This document shows, in pieces, positions 11,011-19,282 of a stretch of DNA of 64,000 bases. The first letter of the stretch is position 1; each line of letters starts with the position of its first letter. The notes beneath the pieces are model-generated. The model had not been told where the DNA came from, searched no databases, and was given only the letters and a program-made list of their open reading frames with translations. Source of the stretch: Mesorhizobium sp. WSM3626 (GTDB lineage: Bacteria; Pseudomonadota; Alphaproteobacteria; Rhizobiales; Rhizobiaceae); assembly GCF_000513935.1 (NCBI RefSeq), contig NZ_AZUY01000025.1, forward strand, positions 2,501 through 66,500, in the 5' to 3' direction. The position numbers were made by a program, and so were the translations under genes.

Positions 11011-12803
11011 CTGTGGTCACCTGTATAGGCGGCAGCGGACGTGGGCGCTTTGCCCAGCGGCCTGACTTCGCCTTCCATCTCATTACCGACATAGACGCCA
11101 AAGGCGTCCTGCGTGCATTCCCTGACATAGCGGGTAAGCATCGAGCGGACCGCCGGATCGACGATCTTCAAGTCGCTGATCGCGTCGATGTCGACCAGTC
11201 GGATGCCACGATCGCTGGAGGCGGGCACGTCGAACGTGCCGCGATAATAAACATGCGTGCGCGACGAATTGCCAGCGTCGTCCCAGACGGCGAAAAGGAA
11301 GCCGAGCTGGGCCTCGATAGCCTTGGCGGCAAGCAGGCCCCGGAGGCTCGTGCCATCGCCGGCCGAGCCCAGTCCCCGGCCGCGCGGCAGTTCGAAGCCA
11401 TCAGCCGTTTCCAGGAATAGGATCCTGCCGCCATTTTCGAGAATGGCGCCGACATCGGTGCCGGGCTGGGCGGCGGCAAGCGCCTCCTGGCTGAGGCCGG
11501 GTGCGATATAGGCGCCGCGGCAGTAGCCGAGAGGCTGCGAGGAGTTGTGCTCGAAATCGCGTACGCGGCCAATAAGGATGGAATGGTCGCCCGCGTCGAC
11601 CAGCCGCTCCATGTCGCAGTCGAACGACGCGACCGAGCCGTCCAGCAACGGGCTGCCGGTCTGTCCTGGACGCCAGGCCACGGAGGCGAATTTGTCGGCC
11701 GCTTTCGAGGCGAAGATGCCGGATGCCGCCTTCTGATCCTCATTGAGGATGTTGATGGCGAAGCTCTTCGAGGTGGCGAAGACGGGATGGCCCAAGGCTT
11801 TATGGGCGATACAGACGAGTACCAGCGGCGGATCGAGCGACACCGAGGTGAAGGAGTTGGCTGTGAAGCCGCGCGGCTCGCCTTCGGGCCCGATCGTGGT
11901 GACGATGGTGACGCCGGTAAGGAAGGAGCCGAGCGCGCGGCGGAAGTCGCCGCTGTCGAAACCGGAAGTCGCCGTCCCGTCCCCTTGCTCCGCTGCTTCG
12001 AGGAAGCCGACGATGCGGCGCGTGGTGCGGTCCGGCGCGGCCACCGCCATCATGTGCCGTTCGCCGGCAAGCACGATGCAGCGGCCATGCGGCGCCAACC
12101 GTGCCAGAGCGGCCGACATCGCTGGCGAGGAGTTCCTGTCCTCGGACCCGGTCATGAACAGAGCCGGCACGGCAAGCGTTTGCAGGCGCTCGGCGTGGTC
12201 GCCGTCGGCGCGGGCGAACAGGCGATAGGTGCGGGCGTAGCCTTCCGGGTCGACCGCACTGAGCGCGGATACCGTCTTGCCCGCCGCCGCCTCGAGTTCG
12301 GCGGGCACCGGATCCCCGAACCAGCGGGCAATGGTCTGTGCCGTGCCAGTCGCGTCGCCCTGGCCGGTGAGGGCGGCCGCGCGCTGGCGGACGGCCTCGG
12401 CCAATTCTGGTGGGCGCCGGAACACGGCATTCAGCGATACGATGCCGCGAACGCGCTGGGCTGCCCGCAACGCAAGCTCCTGGGCGACGAGCGCGCCCAT
12501 CGAGTGGCCGACGACCGACACCTTGTCGAGGCCGAGATGATCGAGCAAGCGAATGGCCTGGTCGGCATAGTCGGCCAGTTCCGGGTTCGGTGGCGGGAGC
12601 GGCGACCGGCCATGGCCGAGCATGTCGATGGCGATCACATCCCAACTGCCGGCCATCCTGTCGATCTGCGGCTGCCAGATCGCTGCATTCATGCCGACGC
12701 CATGGATGAACAGCACCGGCGCGCCCGAGCCGGCTCGAATGAAGCCGGTGCCATCAGGCGCCGTACCCTGTCGAGCCCATGCCGATGCGGGTGCGTCAGC
12801 CAT
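11007..12803 (-). CDS. Alpha/beta hydrolase - flavin reductase fusion with Nudix-like tail
   Basis: A 598-residue three-part protein. Residues 1-270 are an alpha/beta hydrolase with nucleophile Ser101 in VGHSMG, a likely acid Asp222 (GSEDRN) and His250 (GERHMM). Residues about 285-435 are an FMN-binding flavin reductase domain (FRRALGSFLTGVTIVTT, GFTANSFTSVSLDPPLVLVC). Residues about 450-570 resemble a degenerate Nudix fold (GGRILFLETADGFELPRGRG, AKAIEAQLGF) without a clear Nudix box. The reductase would feed FMNH2 to the adjacent monooxygenase, and the hydrolase would act on its product. The start overlaps the upstream gene by eight bases. Confidence 0.88.
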   Translation of the reverse strand: MADAPASAWARQGTAPDGTGFIRAGSGAPVLFIHGVGMNAAIWQPQIDRMAGSWDVIAIDMLGHGRSPLPPPNPELADYADQAIRLLDHLGLDKVSVVGHSMGALVAQELALRAAQRVRGIVSLNAVFRRPPELAEAVRQRAAALTGQGDATGTAQTIARWFGDPVPAELEAAAGKTVSALSAVDPEGYARTYRLFARADGDHAERLQTLAVPALFMTGSEDRNSSPAMSAALARLAPHGRCIVLAGERHMMAVAAPDRTTRRIVGFLEAAEQGDGTATSGFDSGDFRRALGSFLTGVTIVTTIGPEGEPRGFTANSFTSVSLDPPLVLVCIAHKALGHPVFATSKSFAINILNEDQKAASGIFASKAADKFASVAWRPGQTGSPLLDGSVASFDCDMERLVDAGDHSILIGRVRDFEHNSSQPLGYCRGAYIAPGLSQEALAAAQPGTDVGAILENGGRILFLETADGFELPRGRGLGSAGDGTSLRGLLAAKAIEAQLGFLFAVWDDAGNSSRTHVYYRGTFDVPASSDRGIRLVDIDAISDLKIVDPAVRSMLTRYVRECTQDAFGVYVGNEMEGEVRPLGKAPTSAAAYTGDHR

Positions 12804-13383
12804 GCAGGTCGCCCACTTCCTTGAGGTCCTGGTAGCGGTCGCCGATACGATGGTGCGGCCGGCCGCCGATCGAGGCGCCGAGAGCCACCACCAACTCGTC
12901 CGGCGCCGGCGCGTCGCCGATCTGGAAATGCACTGTCAGGTAGTGCGAGCGCCTACCCTCGTCGTTCTTGTCCATCAGCGGGATCATGATCGGTGTGTTC
13001 GGGCCGCCGCGCAGATTGGTGAAGGCGAGATAGGTCTTGGCGCCCACGGCACGGCGGTAGTAATTGCCGAAATGCAGCGTGTGGATCAGTGCCGAAGCGT
13101 GTTCGATCTCGCCCGACGTGCCGCAGATCGCGGCCTTGCCGTAGCCCTCGATGGCGTCGCCCGAACCGGCGATGGCGATGATTTCCCGGGTCAGCGTCTC
13201 TCCCAGCACTGGCCCACAGGCGCGGATTTCGGGCGACAGATCGTCGGTGAAGCCGCGTCCGGCCCACGGATTGGCAAGCACTGCCGCGACGCCGATCAGG
13301 CGCAGCGGCCGAGGCGCTGCCTTGCCGCCCTCGATCAGCGTGTTTTCGGTGTAGGTGACGATCTTGCGAATGACGGGCTGCAT
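12796..13383 (-). CDS. AMS family protein (DUF1185, amino acid synthesis)
   Basis: A 195-residue protein of the PF06684/DUF1185 family. Visible segments are RKIVTYTENTLIEGG near the start, NPWAGRGFTDDL, GEIEHASALIHTLHFGN and HYLTVHFQIGDAPAPDELVVALG. Known structures have a trimeric chorismate-mutase-like fold related in shape to the RidA/RutC family; the biochemical role is not established. It is the first gene of the operon, after a GAGGAC ribosome site, and faces the GntR regulator across the operator region. Confidence 0.85.
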   Translation of the reverse strand: MQPVIRKIVTYTENTLIEGGKAAPRPLRLIGVAAVLANPWAGRGFTDDLSPEIRACGPVLGETLTREIIAIAGSGDAIEGYGKAAICGTSGEIEHASALIHTLHFGNYYRRAVGAKTYLAFTNLRGGPNTPIMIPLMDKNDEGRRSHYLTVHFQIGDAPAPDELVVALGASIGGRPHHRIGDRYQDLKEVGDLHG

Positions 13384-13400
13384 GAAGTCCTCGGTCGTCT

Positions 13401-13434
13401 ATGCCATATCATCTTATGGTATACCATGGTATGG
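13401..13434. promoter_or_regulatory. Palindromic operator for the divergent GntR regulator
   Basis: ATGGTATACCAT (13416-13427) is a perfect 12-base palindrome and overlaps a second one, TACCATGGTA (13422-13431). TGGT...ACCA half-sites are typical of FadR/FCD-type GntR operators. It sits 18 bases upstream of the AMS gene start and 70 bases upstream of the regulator, suitable for controlling both. Confidence 0.7.
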
Positions 13435-13497
13435 AGCGCCAAGAAACTTGTCAACCGGCCATGGAATCTGTTTTCGTGGCGAGGCAGGAGACCGCCC

Positions 13498-14175
13498 ATG
13501 TCAGACGACACGCTTCGCATCGACCGCAGCGCCAAGACCTTGAGAACACTGGCGCTGGAGCGCATGCGCGAGGCGATCATGGATTTCCATTTCCAGCCCG
13601 GCGAAAGGCTGGTCGAGCGGCCGCTTTGCGACCAGCTCGGCGTCAGCCGTTCGGTCGTACGCGAGGTCTTGCGGCAGCTAGAGGCTGAAGGCCTGGTGCA
13701 GATGATACCGGGGCACGGGCCGGCGGTGGCCAAGCCGGACCTTGGCCGAACCGACGAGATCTATGAGCTCAGGGCCCTGCTCGAAGGCATAGCCGCGCGT
13801 GCCTGCGCTATGTCGGCGACGAACGCGCAACTGACCCTGCTCGACAGTGCGCTCGCCAATCTTTTCGAAGCTTGGGCATCCGGCAAGCCAGCCGAGGTAA
13901 TGCGGGCGACGACAAAGTTTTACGAAGTGCTTTTCGAGGCAGCCGACAAGCGCGTCGCCTGGGAGATCGTGACCGGGCTCAATGTGCGCATCAATCAGCT
14001 GCGTTCCATGACCATTCTTTCGGTTAACCGTCGCGGACCGGCGATTGCTGAAATGACCGAGATCATGGACGCCATCAGATCGCGCAGGCCCGACGAGGCT
14101 GAAGCGGCGGCACGGCGGCATGTCAAATCCGCCTGGCAGATCGCCCGCGCGACGCTTCGGCTGCCACCGGCATAA
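13498..14175 (+). CDS. GntR-family regulator, FCD (FadR) subfamily
   Basis: Transcription factor of 225 residues. The N-terminal winged helix-turn-helix covers about residues 15-75 (ERPLCDQLGVSRSVVREVLRQLEAEGLV), followed by an all-helical FCD ligand domain. The ATG at 13498 follows AGGCAGGAGA; upstream in-frame sequence is antisense to the AMS gene. In the FCD domain the usual FHxxL and EH metal-ligand histidines are replaced (KFYEVLFEAADKR, AEMTEIMDAI), leaving one His in RRHVKSAW, so ligand sensing may not use the usual metal. It probably represses the divergent operon. Confidence 0.92.
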   Translation: MSDDTLRIDRSAKTLRTLALERMREAIMDFHFQPGERLVERPLCDQLGVSRSVVREVLRQLEAEGLVQMIPGHGPAVAKPDLGRTDEIYELRALLEGIAARACAMSATNAQLTLLDSALANLFEAWASGKPAEVMRATTKFYEVLFEAADKRVAWEIVTGLNVRINQLRSMTILSVNRRGPAIAEMTEIMDAIRSRRPDEAEAAARRHVKSAWQIARATLRLPPA

Positions 14176-14198
14176 CCGGCGCTGGCACCTGAAGCGGC

Positions 14199-15644
14199 TC
14201 AGGCGTCGCTGGCCAGGGTCGCGCGCAGCCATGCGGCGATGGCATCGAAGTCGATCGGCTGCGTCGTATCGACGTCGAACAGCGGCCCGCGCCGCAGCGG
14301 TTCGGCGCGCTTGGCCAGTTCAATCAGTTCAGGGATATAGGCAGCGCCGGGATGGCCGGGTAGGCGCTGACCGAGCCGGGCGCCATAACGTTCGGCCAGA
14401 ACCTCGCCGGGCGCGTGGCACCAGATTTCGACTGTGTGTTCGACGCCGGCCTTGCGCAGATGATTTTCGAGCACTTGCCGCGGCTGGAAACCGAACCAGG
14501 CATCGACGATGAAGGTGCTGCCTGCAGGGGCGTCGCCGACGAGCGACCAGATTGCCTGGTAGCTGGCGCGGCCGAGCGTGCGATTGAATTCGCGGTCGGC
14601 GCCGCCGAGCACTTCGAGGAACGGATTCTTGACGGTATCGAGTGCAAGCAGCGGCCATCCCATGCGATCGGCGATGCCGCGTGACACTGTGCTCTTGCCG
14701 CTGGCCGGGATGCCGTTGACGAGCACGGCGCGTCTGGCGCGGCCAGGCTGAACGGAAGGCGATGTCGACGCCGTCGCCGAAAGCGCCTGCAGCGCGGCGC
14801 CGATCACACCGGCATCGTCGCCGAGCTGCGCCGGCGCTACCGGGCATTGGTACCACGGCGCCAGCGCCGGCGCGTGGCCGAGCGCTCTGTGTGCCGCCAG
14901 GCCAAGCCCACCGCCAAGCAGGACGAGATCGGGGTCGAACATGGCGACGGTGGTATCGATTGCCGCGCGCATCGGCCTTGCCCAGGTCTCCAGTATGCCG
15001 CGCGCCTTGATGTCGCCGGCCGCGTCGCGGGCAAAGAGCTGGTCGACCGAAACGTTGGGGCCAAAGCCGGCGCGCGCGATATGGCGGCCAAGTGCCGTGC
15101 CGGAACTGGTGGTTTCGACACAGCCGCGACGCCCGCAGGCGCAGACCTCGCCGTTGACGTCGACGGTGATGTGGCCAAGTTGCCCCGCCGTTGCCCGGCC
15201 GCGCATGATCCGTCGGTTCTGGACGACGGCGCCGCCGATGCCTGTGCCGATGGTGAACATCGCAATGTTGTCGTGGCCTTGGCCGGCGCCAAGGACCATC
15301 TCGGCGGCCAGCGCCATATTGCAGTCATTGTCGAGGATAACAGGCTTGCCGGTCATGCTTTCCAGCCGCTGCGCGAGCGCGACCGAGGCAAGGTTGACGT
15401 AGCCTCCCGACAGGACCGCGCCGCGGCGCGCATCGACGCGGCCGGGAACACCGACGCCGATGGCCACCACATCAGGCGTATCGAGAAGGCGCACCATGTC
15501 GGCAACGCGGCCAAGCACCAGTTCCGGATCGGGCGCGCTCTTCTCGGAAAGGCGTTTGAGCATTTCACCGGTGCCCGAGATGCGGGCGGCACGCAAATTG
15601 GTGCCGCCGATATCGATCCCTATGGCCATCGACTTTTGTGGCAT
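14199..15644 (-). CDS. ROK-family sugar kinase fused to a P-loop kinase
   Basis: A 481-residue protein with two kinase domains. Residues 6-290 form a ROK domain: phosphate loop IGIDIGGTNLRAA, catalytic Asp107 in LDNDCN, and zinc motif His158 with Cys168, Cys170 and Cys175 (CACGRRGC). Residues about 306-475 form an AAA_33-like P-loop kinase with Walker A NGIPASGKST (310-319). I chose ATG 15644, preceded by AGGA; ATG 15629 and a TTG at 15671 are alternatives. It lies 34 bases after the aldolase gene, and both are presumably regulated by the SorC protein. Substrate unknown; a sugar phosphate for the aldolase is likely. Confidence 0.88.
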   Translation of the reverse strand: MPQKSMAIGIDIGGTNLRAARISGTGEMLKRLSEKSAPDPELVLGRVADMVRLLDTPDVVAIGVGVPGRVDARRGAVLSGGYVNLASVALAQRLESMTGKPVILDNDCNMALAAEMVLGAGQGHDNIAMFTIGTGIGGAVVQNRRIMRGRATAGQLGHITVDVNGEVCACGRRGCVETTSSGTALGRHIARAGFGPNVSVDQLFARDAAGDIKARGILETWARPMRAAIDTTVAMFDPDLVLLGGGLGLAAHRALGHAPALAPWYQCPVAPAQLGDDAGVIGAALQALSATASTSPSVQPGRARRAVLVNGIPASGKSTVSRGIADRMGWPLLALDTVKNPFLEVLGGADREFNRTLGRASYQAIWSLVGDAPAGSTFIVDAWFGFQPRQVLENHLRKAGVEHTVEIWCHAPGEVLAERYGARLGQRLPGHPGAAYIPELIELAKRAEPLRRGPLFDVDTTQPIDFDAIAAWLRATLASDA

Positions 15645-15678
15645 GACATCCTGCACGTGCCGGTGATCCAACAGGATA

Positions 15679-16587
15679 TCAGGCGGCGGCCTTCTGCCGA
15701 TAGTGCCCGATCACCGCCTGGATCTCGCGCAGTCGCGGCACCGCGATGGTCTCAAGCCTTTCGCGTTGAATGTCACGGTCGAGCGAGATGCAGTCCTTCC
15801 ACAGTGAACGGCCGGCGATCACACCGGAGGCGCCGTTTTGCATGGCGATCTCGACCTGGCCGAGAAAGGTGGCGTGGTTGACGCCAGCCGAAAGCACGGC
15901 CCACGGCACTTCGCCGGCCATCTTTGTAATGTTGGCGCAGGCTTCCGGTGTTCCGGGGTAGGGAAGCTTCAGCACCTTCGCGCCGCATTCCAGCGAGATC
16001 CTTGTACCCTCCTCGATCAGCCAGGGTGTCTTGGCCGCATAGTCCTCGGGGCTTTCACCTTCGAGCTGATAGGTCAGGAATTCGACCACGAGCAGCAGGT
16101 CCTCCTTGCAAAAATCGGTGATGCATTGGCGCAGGATGGCGATGTTGTGTTCGTTGGCCTGCGGCTTGTCGGCTCGCAGATACACCATGATCTTGCCGCC
16201 CGTGCCGCCGAGTTCGCGCACGCGCCGAGCATCGATGTCGGGAACCAGCCGAGACAGGCGGTAGCCTTCCGGCGAGACATCGAAACCGGAGGCGTCGAGG
16301 CCGATGAGGAGTGCGGTATCCCGGTTCAGCACGCCTTCATCGACAACCCGCGGCACGGCGCAGAGCGGGTCGAGCAGCACGCAGGAGGCCGCACTTGCCA
16401 GGTAGCGCGTGATGTCGGCCTTGGTGTCGCCGAGCATGTCGTTGGTGATCCTGGCCTGGTCCGCGGGGTCCGACGCCAGCAAGGTGCGCATGCCGCCGCG
16501 CTGGTCGCAAGCGATGGCCACCATGGCTCCGTCCTTGCCGCATATCTGCTGGTAGCCGCGCCGTTCCGCGGTGGTCATCTTCGTCAT
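15679..16587 (-). CDS. Class I aldolase of the LacD/YihT family
   Basis: A 302-residue TIM-barrel aldolase related to tagatose-1,6-bisphosphate aldolase (LacD) and sulfofructose-1-phosphate aldolase (YihT). Family landmarks are MVAIACDQRGGMRTLL at the start, KIMVYLRADKPQANEHN mid-protein, the likely Schiff-base lysine in GAKVLKLPYPG, and WAVLSAGV and GASGVIAGRSLWKD near the end. It would cleave a ketose phosphate to two three-carbon products. Start: ATG 16587, weak ribosome site AGAAGA; ATG 16578 is the alternative. Which sugar phosphate it accepts cannot be decided from sequence. Confidence 0.85.
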   Translation of the reverse strand: MTKMTTAERRGYQQICGKDGAMVAIACDQRGGMRTLLASDPADQARITNDMLGDTKADITRYLASAASCVLLDPLCAVPRVVDEGVLNRDTALLIGLDASGFDVSPEGYRLSRLVPDIDARRVRELGGTGGKIMVYLRADKPQANEHNIAILRQCITDFCKEDLLLVVEFLTYQLEGESPEDYAAKTPWLIEEGTRISLECGAKVLKLPYPGTPEACANITKMAGEVPWAVLSAGVNHATFLGQVEIAMQNGASGVIAGRSLWKDCISLDRDIQRERLETIAVPRLREIQAVIGHYRQKAAA

Positions 16588-16793
16588 GGTCTTCTGTCCG
16601 ATGTTGGCGCTCTCTCGCCGAGGGCGCTGATCCCGTGGATACAATGGTCAGTTTGCCCGCCCGCCGGCAGGGAGATTTTTGCCGCCTGAGGCATTGCCGG
16701 CCGCTGGGATAAGCAGCCTTGCCGGCGCTTGGCCTGGTATGGCCCTCAAGTTGCGAGTTCGCCGGATTTGCGCGATAACTCCCATCGGCGTAT

Positions 16794-16808
16794 ACGTGTG
16801 TAACACGT
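16794..16808. promoter_or_regulatory. Candidate SorC operator
   Basis: ACGTGT-GTA-ACACGT is a perfect 6-3-6 palindrome in the gap between the aldolase/kinase genes and the SorC regulator. Its core TGTAACAC (16799-16806) recurs in reverse orientation at 17949-17956, upstream of the sugar importer, which suggests a shared regulator. Confidence 0.5.
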
Positions 16809-16869
16809 TGCTGAAAGGAATTGCAAGCTGTCTGTTCCCTCCGTCCAGGACGCGACCGCATCGCGCACC

Positions 16870-17775
16870 ATGCTGCACACGGTTGCCAAGCTGCACTATG
16901 TGGAGGAGATGTCGCAGGTCGACATAGCGCGGCAGCTCGGTGTCTCCACCGCAACGATTTCGCGCCTGCTGCAGCGGGCGCGGGCCGAGGGTATCGTGCG
17001 CATCGAGGTCATCGACCTGGCGACGCCGGAAGATATCACCAGGGAACTTGTCGACGGATTGAAATTGCGGGACGCCGCCGTTGTCGAGACGCCGGCGGCG
17101 GGCGCGCTGACGGCGCTTTCCGCCCCGCTTGGCGCTTTGCTCAGGCAGGCGCAGCTGGTGGCCGGCTCTGTGGTCGCCATCGGCTGGGGGCGCGCCGTGC
17201 GCGAGGTCATTCGAGCCGGCCTGCCGCGCATGCCAGGCGTGCTGACGGTGGCCGCAACCGGCGGCATGCAGCAGCACGCGGCGCATTTCCAGGTCAACGA
17301 ATTCGTGCGGCTTGCCGCGGAGGAGTTCGGCGGCACGCCGCACTTCATCCACGCCCCCTATCTGCCGTCGCGCGAGCTGCGCGAGGTCTTCCTCGGAGAC
17401 GCCACCATCCGCGATGCCGTCGCGCTGTGGGACAGGACTGATGTGGCGATCGTCGGCATTGGCCTGCCGCATGCCATCAACGCGCCCGAGGCGAGTGCCG
17501 CCACGCCGAGCGAGCAGGCGCTGGTCCACGCGGCCGGCGATGTCCTTCGGCATTATTTCGATGCCGATGGCGTGCTGATAGCCTGGGAAGGAGAGGGCCG
17601 GATGATCGCCATGTCGCCGGCGCAACTTCGGGCCGTGCCCTTGGTGATCGGTATCGCCGCGACGCCGGAAAAAGCGACGGCCATCATTGGCGCCGCTCGC
17701 GCCCGGCTGATCAACGCGCTGGTAACGGATACCAAGACGGCGCAGGCCATCCTCGCGGTTCTTGCAACGCGATAG
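16870..17775 (+). CDS. SorC-family sugar-responsive regulator
   Basis: Regulator of about 301 residues. An N-terminal helix-turn-helix (KLHYVEEMSQVDIARQLGVSTATISRLLQRA) is followed by the SorC/DeoR-type sugar-phosphate-binding domain (VVAIGWGRAVREVI, GVLTVAATGGMQQHAAH, VAIVGIGLPHA). ATG 16870 lacks a ribosome site. An AAAGGA at 16814-16819 is instead well placed for a CTG at 16828 in the same frame, which would add 14 residues, so the true start is open. Divergent from the kinase/aldolase genes and upstream of the importer, it probably controls both. Confidence 0.88.
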   Translation: MLHTVAKLHYVEEMSQVDIARQLGVSTATISRLLQRARAEGIVRIEVIDLATPEDITRELVDGLKLRDAAVVETPAAGALTALSAPLGALLRQAQLVAGSVVAIGWGRAVREVIRAGLPRMPGVLTVAATGGMQQHAAHFQVNEFVRLAAEEFGGTPHFIHAPYLPSRELREVFLGDATIRDAVALWDRTDVAIVGIGLPHAINAPEASAATPSEQALVHAAGDVLRHYFDADGVLIAWEGEGRMIAMSPAQLRAVPLVIGIAATPEKATAIIGAARARLINALVTDTKTAQAILAVLATR

Positions 17776-18204
17776 CTGCCGGACTGATGCCTCGCTGTCG
17801 GCGCGGAGAGAAGCTGTTGCGAAATCGATTGTGTCGCCGGGGAGTCGGGACGATAGTTCGCCGGGGCTCCGAGGAGCAGTCAGATGGTGTCTGGAAAAGC
17901 CGGCGTTGTGGCCTCGGAAAAAACCGTGTTGCAATTTATTTCTGCAAAGTGTTACAAACTGCGAACCCGGCGTGCAGGCATGCCGGGCGCGGTGGTTCCC
18001 TGACCTCGCGGAGGCGAGGAAAGCGAGCACGGCGATCGTGCCGGTCGGCTGGACCGGCTGACATTTAGACTGGAGGGCGCTTGGGAGGAGCTGCCCGCGA
18101 AAGGCAACAGGCGTTCCCGGCCGTCGGCATCCTGCCTCCGCGCGGATGACGGCCATTCCAATGTCACCGAAAACGGCAGAACTGCCAACAATGAGGAGGA
18201 TGTC
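17776..18204 (+). other. Leader region of the CUT2 importer
   Basis: I find no gene in these 429 bases. It carries the reverse SorC-like half-site GTGTTACA at 17949-17956 within a locally AT-rich segment (about 17925-17960) that is the best promoter candidate. A GAGGAGGA ribosome site precedes the binding-protein ATG. Confidence 0.5.
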
Positions 18205-19182
18205 ATGAAGAAGATCGTTGCCGCGCTCGCGGTACTTGCCGTCAGCGCGACGGTGCTGATGGCGCCCGCGCAGGCGCAGGACAAGAAATACACCATTGCG
18301 CTCATTCCAGGCCTCACCACCGACGGCTTCTACATCACCATGCGCAAGGGTGCCCAGGCGGCGGCCGATGCGCTCGGCGTGAACCTAGTCTTCCAGGGCG
18401 CTCCAGACTTCAACCCGGTCACCCAGGTGCCGGTGCTCGACGCGGTCATCGCCAAGAAGCCGGATGCGATCCTGATCGCGCCGACCGACAAGGTTCAGCT
18501 GGTCGAGCCGCTGCGCAAGGCCAATGACGCCGGCATCCCGGTCATAACAGTCGATACTTTCATCGGCAGCGGCGTCTACCAGACGGGTGCCGGCGATGCC
18601 GATTTCCCGCTGGCCTACATTGCCTCGGACAATGTGCTGGGCGGCGAGATCGCCGCGCGCGCGCTGGCCACCGCCATCGGCGACAAGGGCAAGGTCTATG
18701 TGTCGAACGTCAAGCCCGGCATTTCGACCACCGACCAGCGCGAAGAAGGGTTCAAGAAGGAGATGGCCAAGCATACGGGCATCACCGTGCTGGAGACCCA
18801 ATTCAATGATGACGACGCCAACAAGGCGGCCTCGCAGCTGCAGGCTGTCTTCGCGCGCAATCCCGATCTCGTCCGCGTGTTCGGCGCCAATCTGTTCTCG
18901 GCCCTGGGTGCCGCCAACGGCGTCAAGCAGGCGGGCCAGACGGGCACCGTCAAGGTCGTTGCCTTCGATGCACCGACCAGCATCGTCGACAACATCAATA
19001 CCGGCCTCGTGGATGTGGCAATCGCCCAGCATCCCGCCGAGATCGGTTATTTCGGGGTCGTTTCGGCCTATGCCCATCTGACCGGCCAGTCGATCCCAGT
19101 CGCGATCGGCACCGGCTTCACGATCATGGACAAGTCCAACATCGCGGACCCGAAGATCTCGAAGTATCTCTACTCCGAGTAG
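18205..19182 (+). CDS. Periplasmic sugar-binding protein, CUT2 (ribose/fructose) type
   Basis: Secreted protein of 325 residues with the signal peptide MKKIVAALAVLAVSATVLMAPAQA. The mature part follows the RbsB/FrcB plan: YTIALIPGLTTDGFYITMRKGAQAAA, DAILIAPTDKVQLVEPL, IPVITVDTF and the hinge segment VRVFGANLFSALGAANGV. It would deliver a monosaccharide to the permease encoded 100 bases downstream. A hairpin lies between them. The sugar is not identifiable; the single-domain ATPase and nearby ROK kinase recall the fructose FrcBCA system. Confidence 0.92.
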   Translation: MKKIVAALAVLAVSATVLMAPAQAQDKKYTIALIPGLTTDGFYITMRKGAQAAADALGVNLVFQGAPDFNPVTQVPVLDAVIAKKPDAILIAPTDKVQLVEPLRKANDAGIPVITVDTFIGSGVYQTGAGDADFPLAYIASDNVLGGEIAARALATAIGDKGKVYVSNVKPGISTTDQREEGFKKEMAKHTGITVLETQFNDDDANKAASQLQAVFARNPDLVRVFGANLFSALGAANGVKQAGQTGTVKVVAFDAPTSIVDNINTGLVDVAIAQHPAEIGYFGVVSAYAHLTGQSIPVAIGTGFTIMDKSNIADPKISKYLYSE

Positions 19183-19190
19183 GTCCAGAC

Positions 19191-19224
19191 GAGCTTGGCT
19201 CCTCCCGGTCGCCGGGGGGAGCTC
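19191..19224 (+). promoter_or_regulatory. Intercistronic hairpin after the sugar-binding protein gene
   Basis: GAGCT...CTCCTCCCGG and CCGGGGGGAGCTC pair around a TCG loop. There is no T tract. As in the other importers of this window, the stem separates the binding-protein gene from the permease gene and probably protects the upstream message. Confidence 0.5.
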
Positions 19225-19282
19225 GTGCCGGGTCCCGCAAAAGGCGGGGCCTGTTTGAAGGCAGCCGCGCCGCGGAGTATTC

